Shown here: piece by piece, positions 1 to 9,692 of the stretch
Numbering within the stretch: position 1 is the stretch's first letter
Layout: each line of letters opens with the position of its first letter
NCBI GenBank assembly: GCA_027923505.1
Contig: BROI01000001.1
Location: forward strand, 2,824,001 to 2,888,000
Length of the DNA: 64,000 nucleotides
Direction of reading: 5' to 3'
Origin: Mayamaea pseudoterrestris
Taxonomy: Eukaryota > Bacillariophyta > Bacillariophyceae > Sellaphorales > Sellaphoraceae
Program-made: the position numbers and the translations under genes
The notes under the pieces: generated by a model
Seen by the model: only the letters and a program-made list of their open reading frames with translations
Database searches by the model: none
What the model was told of the DNA's origin: nothing

Positions 1-332
1 GACGTAAGGTGTTGTTCCATACTGGCGAGCGATCGGACTGATCCAACCTTGGCTATCAAAGACGGAGCTGAGTTTTGCGACAACTGCTTCTCCGATAAAA
101 CCTCCCATTCTTCATTATTATCATGAATATCACTTGGGATGTTTTCGACGACCCGCATCGCGAGGACTTTTTGCTCGTCGACGGAACAATTGACGAGTCG
201 CCATTCCCTCGTATCCTTCTGCTCCTTCCAGATCTTTCCAGTCGGCGGCTTGGGCAGGGGCTCACGCAGGTGACTGTAGTCCGCCGTCGGTCCTCGCCTG
301 ACTATTTTTTGCTGCTTCCAAGGAAAGTTCAT
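1..332 (-). CDS. LysM domain protein, copy 1 (partial at window edge)
   Basis: This is the 5' coding part of the LysM gene described at 11680-12864, identical in sequence and cut by the left edge of the window. Only the N-terminal 110 or so residues are present; the LysM domain and second exon would lie to the left. The start is taken as the ATG at 332 (protein begins MNFPWKQQK), because longer reading needs a GTG start. It is divergently oriented to the sulfotransferase at 808. Confidence 0.75.
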   Translation of the reverse strand, partial: MNFPWKQQKIVRRGPTADYSHLREPLPKPPTGKIWKEQKDTREWRLVNCSVDEQKVLAMRVVENIPSDIHDNNEEWEVLSEKQLSQNSAPSLIAKVGSVRSLASMEQHLT

Positions 333-807
333 GGTTAATAGCGACAAGAGTGTGACTGCTTGTTTGTTCGCTGACTGCACCTGAACCTATTGTGTGCGAA
401 CTTCTTGGATGATGACACCCACCGAACGCACTCGTAATCCGAAGTCGGCCTCACGCAACCAACCGCAATGTCGGCAACCCGTTGTCTATGTAGCAACGCC
501 AGTTGACCGAGGCATCCTGGTTCTGCCCTCACTTGAAAAGACTCGACGCTTCTGCAGCGCTTCGAACAAATTTCGCAACGTGGCCGGCCGGCGTCCATTC
601 ACAGTATCGTACTCGTACGACTGACTTGAGTCCCAGTCCGACGCAGTTTGAATGAGCAGCGCGCCATCATCGACGACGCTCAACCATCATCGGCGGCCAA
701 CTCCTCATTCGGTTTGACAGTATAGTGTAATAAGTATGTACCGGTCTTCATGAGTCTACAATCAATGGAATAGAGCATGATGAAAATCTGAAGCTTTATC
801 AACCATA
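333..807. promoter_or_regulatory. Divergent promoter region (copy at 12865-13339)
   Basis: This 475-bp space separates the start of the minus-strand LysM gene from the plus-strand sulfotransferase start. Short open frames occur but none resembles a known protein. A partial match to the palindrome discussed elsewhere, GTACCGGT, lies at 738-745, about 63 bp before the sulfotransferase ATG. The same region is duplicated at 12865-13339. Confidence 0.45.
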
Positions 808-2292
808 ATGATGCAACCAATTTCTCCCAAGTCTGAGCGAGAAATCATTATACGACGAACGTCCTCGACCGTCGCGCCTCGTTCCGCTTCCTCTGCTCTC
901 GAAGTTCTGGACATTGATGCAATCACATATGACAGCAAATGTCCTCCCATGAAGCTCCGATCACATCAACTGGCAAGGCTCCGAAACAGGCTAAAATCGC
1001 TTTTTGGCTACCTTTGTGGACTTGTCGCCTTGGTGCTCTTTGTCAACTTGGTTGTCGGCACTAAAATCTCAGGGTACCTCGGCAACAGTCATATCCACTT
1101 AAAGAATGAAACAGAAACAGCAAGTACCAAAAATGGCCGTAAACGTATTACGAGAGCTCCTAGTAAGCCTCCAACTTTACCACCGACAAAGCTGCCGGAT
1201 ACAGGCAAAATGCGCAGCAGCCGCGGCAGCAACTTGACGAGTAATTCGCCACTTAATGATAATCCTTGGTTCGAGGACGATGCTTTAGACAGTCAGGCAA
1301 CTAACGACAAGCCGCTTACCCCAATGGTTGCCAATGCATCCGCTATCTTTACTGAACGTTGGTGTGACTTGCATGGTGTCGATTGGATGCCATCAAAGAC
1401 AAATATTTGGCAGCGAAATGTTCCATACTTTATGATCCCTGGAGCCAAGTACAGCGGAACGTTGGAGCTTGCGCAGGAGCTTGTGATGCATCCTTCCATC
1501 GTACAGGGTCGGTCGCTAGAACCCGCGTTTTTCTTTCAGCACAATTTTCAACGCTACGTGTCGGCAAACCACGACAAGACCAAGGTGCTGGCTGCACGTT
1601 CACGCATGTATGCTCGAGACTATCCACTGTCTGCTGCATTAAAGCAGCCGAAAAGCAAGCTAGTGTCTTTTGATGCCACGCCAGGATATCTATTTTACTC
1701 GAGCACACTTCCTCGACGAGTACTGTGCGTCATGCCTTGGGTGCGAATGGTTATTGTGCTTCGAAACCCCGTCGATCGTGTGTGGGAGCACTATCAAGGT
1801 GCCAAGACACGGGGCTTGACACTGACTCTAGAGGAGTGGGTGGATAAGGAATTTTTTCTCATGGAGCAGGTAGGATTGTTGAATGCTACATCCAAGGAGG
1901 AGAATTACGCGTGGCACGACTACCAGCGTGCCACTCTTGAAGGCGCGATTGGAAGGTCACTGTACGATATCCAGTTGCGACAATGGTTTCAAGCATTGCG
2001 CGCCATTGGCAGAAATCCGTCCAAAACCGTTTACGTTGTGCGGGCCGATGACCTAGCTCTGAATCCGCAGAAGGAATATTCTGCAATCCTAAAATTCTTA
2101 CAGCTGACAGACGCTCCTTTAAGGAAGCCTGCTGCATGGAATCGATTCCTAAACAATCAAGCGGAGAGGGAAGGGATGGACGCAAACACTCGACGACGAC
2201 TCGAAATGTTTTTTACGCCGTACAGCAAGCGGCTCAAGTCTGTGTTGCGACGATATCGCGTACGAACTGGAGGTAATCTAAAAAGATTCTAG
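808..2292 (+). CDS. Type II membrane sulfotransferase-like protein, copy 1
   Basis: Intronless gene of 494 residues starting at tandem ATGs. A cytosolic N-terminus of about 65 residues precedes one hydrophobic segment near residues 68-88 (GYLCGLVALVLFVNLVVG). A Ser/Thr/Pro-rich stem follows, then a sulfotransferase domain from about residue 205 to 480. IPGAKYSGT occupies the place of the 5'-phosphosulfate-binding loop and VLRNPVDRVWEHYQ resembles the 3'-phosphate motif of heparan/carbohydrate sulfotransferases. It would act in the Golgi lumen using PAPS to sulfate glycans; the acceptor is unknown. The P-loop lysine is followed by YSG rather than the usual GGT, so activity is not certain. Copy 2 at 13340-14824 encodes the same protein. 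Confidence 0.8.
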   Translation: MMQPISPKSEREIIIRRTSSTVAPRSASSALEVLDIDAITYDSKCPPMKLRSHQLARLRNRLKSLFGYLCGLVALVLFVNLVVGTKISGYLGNSHIHLKNETETASTKNGRKRITRAPSKPPTLPPTKLPDTGKMRSSRGSNLTSNSPLNDNPWFEDDALDSQATNDKPLTPMVANASAIFTERWCDLHGVDWMPSKTNIWQRNVPYFMIPGAKYSGTLELAQELVMHPSIVQGRSLEPAFFFQHNFQRYVSANHDKTKVLAARSRMYARDYPLSAALKQPKSKLVSFDATPGYLFYSSTLPRRVLCVMPWVRMVIVLRNPVDRVWEHYQGAKTRGLTLTLEEWVDKEFFLMEQVGLLNATSKEENYAWHDYQRATLEGAIGRSLYDIQLRQWFQALRAIGRNPSKTVYVVRADDLALNPQKEYSAILKFLQLTDAPLRKPAAWNRFLNNQAEREGMDANTRRRLEMFFTPYSKRLKSVLRRYRVRTGGNLKRF

Positions 2293-2524
2293 ATATTTAA
2301 TATTTAAAACATATGTCTATACTTTAGCCATATACTGTAGTACACTGAGACACTGAGATGTCATCCATGCTACCGATTGCTATTAGTTGCAGTCGCACTG
2401 ATGCTGCCGCTAGCTAAAGTCACAGTGGTACTCTATTCACATTCATGGGAGCAAAAATATTTAGCAGTCGCGAGCGAAACATCAAGCAAAACCAAGTTCC
2501 TGCATCACAAAGAAGTTCGAAACT

Positions 2525-3358
2525 ATGAGCAACGCTACTAGGCGTATTGATATGCAGCCGGTCCGACGTGGACCGAAGCCTGGAAGCAAACATGGAAGAG
2601 TTTTGACTCAAAAAGAGTGGCATTCACTCTGCGATCTTTATGTCAACTCTCATGACGATATGGCGCAACGTGACTTTTTGATTTCTAATGTGTCGGGAGG
2701 TATTGTTAGTGGTACCAGTAGTGAATGTGTTTCTTTCAGTCGCCGGCTAAAGCTTTTTCGCAATGGTGACTTGATTCCATCAGAAAGCAAACGAAATCGG
2801 CGACCCGAATTCACTGCGCTCGAAGCAAAAATAGTGGCATACATTAGGGAAAATCACCAGAACTTGGCTAAAGAAAGCGCGAATTTATGGCAGCATATAT
2901 TGAGTGTAAGTGCCGATTGGGCACACGACTTTGATGAGCCAATCTATCGCGGGTTCAAGGCCAGCGCAGGATGGCTGCGCCGCGTTTTGAGGCGAAACAG
3001 TATTGATCTCAAGATTTCATCGGAACCCAGCAATGAGCCACCAAGTGCTTTTTTGACGCCTCGACATGCATCGCATCAGGTGAATAGTCAACAGCATCAG
3101 CTTGAATTAGCGCCGGCGTTAACAGAACGGACACCTTTGCAACAAGAGGATTTAGAATCGAGTCCAGTGTCCCTGCAGCAGCAACACGTGGAAATGTCGG
3201 ACGCGCAGCAACAAATTATTGCTCTTCGTAAGTTTGCCATTGGCTTGGGGATCTCAGTTTCGGGTTTGGGACATCTTGTTCTGTTCGAAAACGAGTTGTA
3301 CCAGGCGGACCCCACGACAACGCGACTTTGTTCAACGTCTACCAAGTCTATCTGGTAG
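2525..3358 (+). CDS. CENP-B-type HTH domain protein, copy 1
   Basis: Single-exon protein of 277 residues. Residues about 92-160 match the HTH CENPB/Tc5 domain: TALEAKIVAYIRENHQNL, then a second helical block ending FKASAGWLRRVLRRNSI, the characteristic F-x-x-S-x-G-W-L spacing. The N-terminus is basic (RRGPKPGSKHGR, AT-hook-like) and the C-terminal third is glutamine-rich. No DDE/DDD transposase domain follows, so this looks like a DNA-binding module derived from a pogo/Tigger-like transposase that now stands alone. It starts at the ATG at 2525. Function is unknown; DNA binding is inferred from the fold. The same protein is encoded at 15057-15890. Confidence 0.7.
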   Translation: MSNATRRIDMQPVRRGPKPGSKHGRVLTQKEWHSLCDLYVNSHDDMAQRDFLISNVSGGIVSGTSSECVSFSRRLKLFRNGDLIPSESKRNRRPEFTALEAKIVAYIRENHQNLAKESANLWQHILSVSADWAHDFDEPIYRGFKASAGWLRRVLRRNSIDLKISSEPSNEPPSAFLTPRHASHQVNSQQHQLELAPALTERTPLQQEDLESSPVSLQQQHVEMSDAQQQIIALRKFAIGLGISVSGLGHLVLFENELYQADPTTTRLCSTSTKSIW

Positions 3359-3684
3359 CGGATAATTACGCTATACTAGTGTCGTAGAGCATCACTCATG
3401 GAATGTGGAATGGTTGGTTTTCTATTACGGCCAAGCGTCTCACGTCGTAGTACGAGTAGCTATTTTGTAAGTACCTGTCCGACGTCTGTGGTATCTGTAT
3501 ACCTGGAATATAACGCCTCATGAGCTTTGCATCTTCAATGAGTACAGTCAAGCACAGTGAGAATTTATCGCATGCCGGCCGTTGATGCTTGCTCCCTCCG
3601 ACGTCGGCTGAGGTGCATCTGCGCGAAGCGCTCCTCACTTTTTGAAATTTCAGCGACGAAACAAACCTGTGACGACGGACGACG
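3359..3684. other. Intergenic, nothing recognised (copy at 15891-16216)
   Basis: About 326 bp between the CENP-B-type gene and the protease start. Short frames on the minus strand overlap the protease exon and intron and have no recognisable similarity. I see no RNA gene or repeat here. Confidence 0.5.
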
Positions 3685-4996
3685 ATGAGGTTATATTGGC
3701 TTGTCCTGATATTTGGCATAGTCTCAGGCCATGGCGAATATCGTTCTCTAAAAGATACTGTCGAGTTACAAACGATTCTGACGAATTCAACTGGACTGGG
3801 TGACGTCCTAGCTCCAATCGTCGGTAAGTCCGTGGACGCATCTGGGGAGCATGAATGACTGACACTGACAGTGAAGGACAATTGCGGAGATTGCATCTTA
3901 GCGAGCGACATGATGGTCTCCTACATGATTAAAGGATCTCACACAGCTATTTATTAACCAGGTGGACAGCAAGCACCACAAGGTCGTTACCCATTTTTTG
4001 TTCAAGGAAATGGTTGTGGAGCTTCACTTGTTTGGGCGGATGTCGTTCTAACAGCTGCACACTGTCGGGGCCGCTTCGACGGTCAGGTTCTCGTTAGTGC
4101 TGAGCGCAAGAACTGGCCTCAGGGTGGAGCTGTATACAAGAAGACCCTCAGCTCCATGATGTTTCACCCAATGAATCAAGTTGGTACTTACAAATACGAT
4201 TTTATGATGTTTAAGATCGAGCCTGTTGAGAATTACGAGTACAAGATTATGCAACTTAATGGCAGTCCAGCCTCGCCAACTGAAGGAGAAGTTCTGACCG
4301 TTATTGGCATGGGCTATACGCAAGAAGGAGGTCCATCGACTGAAATTCTTAATCAAGTCGATGTGATGGCATTCTCAACCAGTCAATGTCAAGCCTCCTA
4401 CGGCAGCTCCATTATTCCTGAGGCTATGCTATGTGCTGGCTGGCCACAAGGCGGAAAAGACAGCTGCAATGGTGATTCTGGTGCGCCACTATTCAACAGC
4501 CAGGGTCAACAAGTTGGTCTTACATCGTTTGGTTCAGGATGTGCGAGGGCCGGCAAGCCTGGTAAGTATATATGCGTCCATTAGATCATTGCAATCTTTG
4601 AAGATGCTCAAGATGCTTTTTCTAACGAATGTTTCTTTCTCTTCAGGCGTGTATGCCCGAATCTCAGGAGCAAAAGACTGGATTGATCAAACGATATGCT
4701 CGTTGTCTTCTTATCCTCCAAGCTGGTGCTTCGCTCAACAAGCGCCGATCAGCACCCTTACTGTGAATCAGCCAGTAGCTCCCCCAACTCAAAGACCAAC
4801 GCCACCACCATCTCGATATCCAACGCTTCCACCCACACTACCGCCAGTTCCTGTCGCCACTCCAATACCAACTCGGTATCCAACTCATCCGCCGATTCCT
4901 GTCCCAGTAGTTCCCATTCCAACGCCACAACCTACAGTCATGTTTCAACAGCAAGGAACTGCTCGTTTTAGCTTCCAGTCGCAGGTTTCATCGTAG
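3685..4996 (+). pseudogene. Trypsin-like S1 protease, copy 1, 3'-truncated by the duplication junction
   Basis: Three exons, 3685-3823, 3962-4561 and 4647-4996, with GT-AG introns. The first 350 residues match the intact copy at 16217-17840: signal peptide MRLYWLVLIFGIVSG, activation site IVGG, catalytic His in LTAAHC, Asp in KYDFMMFKI, Ser in GDSGAP, and a Pro/Thr-rich linker. After 4956 the sequence is foreign: the frame runs 13 codons into the DUF445 gene and stops at 4994-4996. The C-terminal GDGFCC-type domain is therefore lost. The protease domain itself is whole, so a shortened secreted protease could still be made if the transcript is stable. No normal 3' end follows. Confidence 0.85.
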
Positions 4997-5628
4997 GGTG
5001 GTTCACCAATTACTTGGCGTTGAAAATCATCTTCCAGCCGTTGGAACCTAAAAAGGTTTTGTGCTGGACCATTCAAGGGATTTTCTTGAAGCGGCAGAAA
5101 GAAGTGTCTGCTATTTTCGCACGGGTAGTGATAACTGAAATCATGCATGTCAAGGTTTGTGTACAATGGATCCGTTGAATGCATATACGCGTGTCGTCTC
5201 TAGTGAATCCTGACCCATTTGCACTTTAATCACACTAGGCTATTTGGGAGGCAATACTCACAGGGCCACTCTCCAGCAATTTTTTTGCTATGTTGCGGGC
5301 GCATACCCTTGTATTCACGGATAGGCTCATTGCAGAGATTCAGCCATTGGCGGTAGCCGGGCTTGGTGCCGACACATTCGCTCAAATGAAAGAAGATATT
5401 GCCCAAAAGGTAATCGACAGTCTTCCTTCCATCATCGACAACTCGTATGGATACACGCAGGAAGCTTTGGACATGGAAAACACTATACGAACAAAAATGC
5501 AAGAGCTGGAAGCACCTGAGTTTGAAGGAGTACTGCATCCAGCCTTCGAAGAGGACGAGATCCAATTAATCGCACTAGGCGGCATCTTGGGCGCTATTGT
5601 AGGATATCTACAAACATTTACAATGTAA
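4972..5628 (+). pseudogene. DUF445 family membrane protein, 5' exon(s) missing
   Basis: Two exons, 4972-5154 and 5239-5628, give 190 residues of a DUF445 (YheB-type) protein. Exon A opens directly after a TTTTAG acceptor with a hydrophobic segment and GWFTNYLALK, then IQGIFLKRQKEVSA, hallmark positions of the family. Exon B has WEAILTGP and ends ALGGILGAIVGYLQTF, a second membrane segment near the C-terminus. The acceptor lies only 15 bp after the duplication junction, so the donor and first exon are not here; they should precede copy 1 left of the window. Without them this copy lacks a start codon. Fusion to the truncated protease by splicing is unlikely because the intron phases differ (1 versus 0). 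The cellular role of DUF445 proteins is not well known. Confidence 0.8.
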
Positions 5629-5692
5629 CAAACCAAGCACATCAGCATTCTAGTAGCAGTTTTGTGTAATCTATTAGCGAGGTTGTAGCGAG

Positions 5693-5940
5693 TTAATACA
5701 GGGACCTCACTCCAATAACATCGTACTGTTCCCCTAGCATCTTGATGACATTGCCATCATCATCAATGTATTCAATCTTCTTTTGTAGACTGAATCGCTC
5801 AAAGGACTTTGTCAATATGCGATCTGTCGTAAGGAACTCGACACTACTCCCTTGCTTTTTGGCGGCGAGAATTTTCGGCACCAGATCAGCTGCCACTCCT
5901 TCTGGTGGTGCCGCCAGCACTCCAAACGGAAAGTTGCGAA
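5693..5940 (-). CDS. 3' exon of an unrecognised gene; 5' end unresolved
   Basis: A frame of about 82 codons ends at 5693 and reads as real protein: FPFGVLAAPPEGVAADLVPK, then a charged C-terminus with IEYIDDDGNVIKMLGEQYDV. It has no ATG before its last quarter. A good acceptor (GATTACTACAG) precedes 5940 on the minus strand, so upstream exon(s) are expected. A plausible one lies around 6030-6165, with a GTATGC donor near 6040, in a frame compatible with phase 1, but I could not fix its start. I do not recognise the family. It is convergent with the DUF445 remnant. Confidence 0.45.
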
Positions 5941-6499
5941 CTGTAGTAATCGTCAACGAAGTTGTTTACTGTCTGATAGTGTGCATAGTGGTAGTTTCCA
6001 CTGCCGAAACGGTATGATAGGTGCTGCTATGGTAGCATACGCAAGACGCGTCCACGATTCGGCGAAGCTGCAGCGTCACAGTCATTGGTGGTCTTTGTGA
6101 CTCCGACATTAACACGATCAAGGATAAGCCTTCTTCGCACGTTTTCACGAACAGAAAAGTGTCAATGACTATTGCCGTCGAACTGGAACAGACCTTTCTA
6201 CTATTGCTAGCAGGCAATGTCTAAATTACTTATGCCTTGCATGGGTGATTGGTTGATTTTTTTCGTCTTTTGTGGGATGTTGAGAATCTTTATATAGCCT
6301 CCTCGGACATTCCAGTGCGTTTATTCACAGTTACTTAACCAAGGCAAGACCGTTCTTGAGGTGCCCTTCTTGCCTTGTGTTCGGTTGCGTTCCTTGATTC
6401 CTCGCGCGACCGGATCACGAATAAGAGGCGAAGGACGCCCATTATTCGACCCTCGTGGAACAAACAAGCGACAACAAGCAGTTTAGTCTTAGTTCCCAT

Positions 6500-7195
6500 A
6501 TGCAAGCAATGAACTCCCACGACAGTATATTGTTATTATCGCCCAGATTGGCAATGGATACCATTGCAAATCCACCATTCATGCAACAAAGCAACATTTA
6601 CTGCAGAACTGCGTCCCCACATTCGAAGCGAAGGCGGCGGACGCAAAAAAACGTGTCCTTTGCCGAGGACGCCTTGTCGTATCCTACGTGTCTTTACGCG
6701 GAAGAGGCTGCGTCTACCTGGTATTCGCGACAGGAATTAGAGGCGTTCAAAACCGAACGACGAAACCTGGTCGTTATTTTGAAAAAGAACGATTTTGACC
6801 TTCGACGGGTCGGATACCATTTTTGTCTACGCGGGCTCGAGCCCTACTTTAGTCTACATGCCAACAAATCCACCAAAGGCGCAAGGGACGCTGTCATGCA
6901 GACGGTGTTCGTTGAACAGGAGAGGCAACGTACCTCGGGGCTTCTTGACGCCGAAGCAATGCGTACAGTCGTCACGGAAGCTTCGCGTACAGCCCAACAG
7001 ATTGCTATAAAATTGGGATCAAGCGATGCAGCGGAAGCGATGACTATCCATGGAGAATCACTTTTAGAGCAGCTTGCCATTCGAGCGGAGAAGGGGCTTA
7101 GCTCTTGCATTCGAAGAGGGGTGGTAAAGACACCGTCTTTGACTCAGCAGGAAGCGACTAGTTTGACCAGAGCGCTTCAACAACGACAAGACTGA
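6500..7195 (+). CDS. Conserved hypothetical protein with WYS-type motif
   Basis: Single exon, 231 residues from the ATG at 6500 (an upstream in-frame GTG at 6455 is not used here). A basic stretch, SKRRRRTQKNVSFAEDAL, is followed by a conserved-looking core: STWYSRQELEAFKTERRN, then an arginine and RGLEPYFS. From memory this layout (VSFA, acidic residues, WYS, later a RGLE motif) is common in lineage-expanded nuclear proteins of diatoms, but no function is established. The C-terminal half is predicted helical and alanine-rich. No signal peptide or membrane segment is visible. Confidence 0.65.
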   Translation: MQAMNSHDSILLLSPRLAMDTIANPPFMQQSNIYCRTASPHSKRRRRTQKNVSFAEDALSYPTCLYAEEAASTWYSRQELEAFKTERRNLVVILKKNDFDLRRVGYHFCLRGLEPYFSLHANKSTKGARDAVMQTVFVEQERQRTSGLLDAEAMRTVVTEASRTAQQIAIKLGSSDAAEAMTIHGESLLEQLAIRAEKGLSSCIRRGVVKTPSLTQQEATSLTRALQQRQD

Positions 7196-7267
7196 TCAAT
7201 AAATTTCTGGCACTTATACTTAATCCAAAGTCTTATGTTTAGAACATAGTCGTTGCCAAGCCCCTAA

Positions 7268-9346
7268 TCACTCATTATGGGCAATCCCATGCCTCTTTTT
7301 TGCGGTCCGACGCTTTAGTGCTTGCACATGGTTATGGTAAACTTGAACCCGATTCGATTGGCCAGCTTTCAGTGGTGTGTCCATGGACGCACCAGTGAAC
7401 AAGGAAAGAATGATTGGCATGCGCAAGTGCGATTGGCGCGACGGAGGCCTCGCTAGCGCAGTAGATTTCGTCCATTGCAGAGCATTCTCTGTAAGCGCCA
7501 AGTTTTCGATGGAAGTGCGGTCATTCTTGTATGTTTTATACGCTTGCACATATTTCTGGTAGGCCTCAACCTTGTTGGAGGGTTGATTGGCGACGCTCTG
7601 AGAAGAACAACTTTTCACATTCACATCCGTTTCCACATGAGAGCTGTCCGGCGTCACCGATCGCAAATTATCCAGCGGCGAGAGTGCGGCCAAAGTGACT
7701 TCCAGTGTCTTGTGCTGCTCGTTTGGCACGGTGCAAGATGTCCGCACAATGCTAATGCAATCGCCGTCGCCGGGAGCTCCTTTAACAACAAATTCTGGGC
7801 TTGGAAAAGCGCTTCTTGTTTGTGTGGCAGAGCAACAGACATCGATTGCCTTTGTCAGCATTCTTCCGCCAAACAGCGTCAACATTACTTCGCAATGCTG
7901 AAGAACAATTCTGCTACGCTCAAGGGATGTATTACGAGACTTGATTGCACTTTGGAGACTGGCAGGATTAAACAATGTTTGGCGCGATGATGGATCGCGC
8001 TTGACGGAGGCTGCCGGCGATTTAAAAAGAAAGGTTTTGCCCCCAAACCAAGACAGAATGGGTGCTGTTCTTGAGCAAACCATTGTCAGACTTCTCGTCT
8101 TTGTCCAATAACTCCAGAGAGCATTTGGGTCCATTCGTGACACTTTTTCTCTGTCTTGCGCGTCAACAAGAGTATCAAATGGATCGAAGACAACAAAGGG
8201 TAGTCGACGACCATTTTTACAGGATTCTTCAACATGCAGCGAAACCGGCATAATCACCTTTCCATTCGACGTCCTCACATTTCCTGGCAAGTGTGGGGTG
8301 CTGTTGTTGTTGTCGATTTGGTGAGAAACAAATGACCGGTCGGCAGTTGAAGAGCTGAGCATCGGTTTATCTGGCTGGAAGGCCAACATTCCTTTTGCAT
8401 GCCAAACACGGTAGGCGCTTGTCACATTCATGGGTTCGCAGCAAACCAGGGCTGAAAGCGTTGGGCGCTCCGTTAAAGTGTTTTCTGATTGAAGACGAAA
8501 AATTGGTGACGGTGGGCCAGCAACCTCACGTGTCGACAATGCAGGGCTCGCGTCTAACTGCTGATCAATGCTACAACCCGAAATGGATGGAGTTGGTGTA
8601 ACATCATACAAAGGGTCTTCTTGATCGCCAAATCTTGAAGCCTTGCTTTCATCCTCATCCTCGCTAAGTAGCATGTTTCCACCGCCCGTTGGCGTGAACG
8701 CTTGCTCCAACCATTTCTTCTTACGATCAACACTACCTCGCTCGACGCTAGATGTATTCTTGCCTGGAGATCCACTGCATACGGGATCAAGCTCTTCTGT
8801 TGTGCACAAAGACTCAGTAGCCTTGTCGAAGTTAGTAGTTGATGCAGAAACGTTCATGGTTGACGTGTACTTCACAGGGGAGTTTTCGAATAAAGCAGTT
8901 CTCTCGGCGATTTTTTGACCACGAATTACAGGAGTCCGATTCGCAAGAGCCTCATTGCTGTAGCGACGAGGACTCGGTATCGGAGATTCTTTCTGTACAG
9001 TCTTGTACAAAGACGGTCCAGTCAGGAGAGGTGAATTTGACATGTGTGACTGCGACTGCGGCAATCGCAACGCCGCTTCTTCAGTGACTGGAGCAAGCAG
9101 AGACTTCAGAGGCTTGGGAGTCTGAGTTTCAATTAAGCTCTCTGACATTGACGCACTCTCAGCGGTCGACATGGTCAGTTCGGGAGATGGCGAATCTCTA
9201 ACGACGGAAGACGTCAGCGGCGTTGGTTCGATGATACTACCTGAACCTCCTCTGCAACCGACTGCGACCCCAGTAAACGCTTCGGGCTTTTTGATGCTCC
9301 CATTTCTTCTCCGTTCACCAAATCGCAGCCGCTTGAAAAGGCTCAT
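7268..9346 (-). CDS. Large disordered protein, unrecognised
   Basis: One exon of 692 residues from the ATG at 9346 (MSLFKRLRFGERRR). Most of it is serine/threonine/proline-rich and low in hydrophobic residues, with several SP and TP sites, suggesting a phosphorylated disordered protein. A more ordered block appears near residues 385-450 (FVVFDPFDTLVDAQD, then LWSYW) and short basic/aromatic repeats (YQKYVQAYKTYKN, VYHNHVQALKR) near the C-terminus. No signal peptide or membrane segment is seen. I do not recognise the family. It shares a divergent promoter with the glutathione transferase gene. Confidence 0.6.
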   Translation of the reverse strand: MSLFKRLRFGERRRNGSIKKPEAFTGVAVGCRGGSGSIIEPTPLTSSVVRDSPSPELTMSTAESASMSESLIETQTPKPLKSLLAPVTEEAALRLPQSQSHMSNSPLLTGPSLYKTVQKESPIPSPRRYSNEALANRTPVIRGQKIAERTALFENSPVKYTSTMNVSASTTNFDKATESLCTTEELDPVCSGSPGKNTSSVERGSVDRKKKWLEQAFTPTGGGNMLLSEDEDESKASRFGDQEDPLYDVTPTPSISGCSIDQQLDASPALSTREVAGPPSPIFRLQSENTLTERPTLSALVCCEPMNVTSAYRVWHAKGMLAFQPDKPMLSSSTADRSFVSHQIDNNNSTPHLPGNVRTSNGKVIMPVSLHVEESCKNGRRLPFVVFDPFDTLVDAQDREKVSRMDPNALWSYWTKTRSLTMVCSRTAPILSWFGGKTFLFKSPAASVKRDPSSRQTLFNPASLQSAIKSRNTSLERSRIVLQHCEVMLTLFGGRMLTKAIDVCCSATQTRSAFPSPEFVVKGAPGDGDCISIVRTSCTVPNEQHKTLEVTLAALSPLDNLRSVTPDSSHVETDVNVKSCSSQSVANQPSNKVEAYQKYVQAYKTYKNDRTSIENLALTENALQWTKSTALARPPSRQSHLRMPIILSLFTGASMDTPLKAGQSNRVQVYHNHVQALKRRTAKKRHGIAHNE

Positions 9347-9647
9347 ACTGTGAGTCCGAGCTTGCAGCAGGCGCAAATGGCTGCAGAGGTGTGGGCGATA
9401 CCAATCGAAATCCTATGTTGAGGTTGCCGTGTCGCGGGTGGCGGATGTTCGCACCTCTTTTAAGTCGACGAGCGATCCAGGCCACAGCACTATAATCTTG
9501 TACTATATGTCGTCGACCTATTCTTTTTGTTTGGTAGTTAGCGTGGGTCAACGTTAGAGCATCACTTCCATGGTCGCAGCATGCATGCTTGGCAGGCTGG
9601 ATCAGAATTTTTGGCAGCTGGGTTTTGTTGCGGGCGCGCGCTTGAAT

Positions 9648-9675
9648 GCCGCGCCACGCCGCGCCGCGCCGCGCA
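9648..9675. repeat. GCCGC pentanucleotide-rich tract
   Basis: A short GC-rich run of imperfect GCCGC units lies between two divergent genes. A similar tract is found at 63625-63651, 26 bp upstream of COG3. Confidence 0.6.
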
Positions 9676-9692
9676 TCCACTGGATCGCATGT

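Larger units (their letters stand above)
1..4956. repeat. Right-hand part of tandem duplication copy 1
   Basis: This block is the same as 12533-17488 at a constant offset of 12,532 bp. The only difference I noticed by eye is G at 1296 versus A at 13828, a silent third-codon-position change in a sulfotransferase gene. Identity ends abruptly after 4956/17488, both of which end in CAGCAAGG. The left end of copy 1 lies outside the window. The near-perfect identity means a very recent duplication or an assembly artefact (for example two haplotypes placed in series). Confidence 0.97.

Noticed and set aside
3685-5628. Spliced protease-DUF445 fusion protein
   Set aside because: The protease donors are phase 1 and the DUF445 acceptor is phase 0, so joining them breaks the frame; direct read-through stops at 4994-4996.
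7268-9346. HAD-phosphatase reading of the FVVFDPFDTLVD segment
   Set aside because: It resembles the DxDxT/V motif at first sight, but the spacing of the following motifs is absent and the flanks are disordered.
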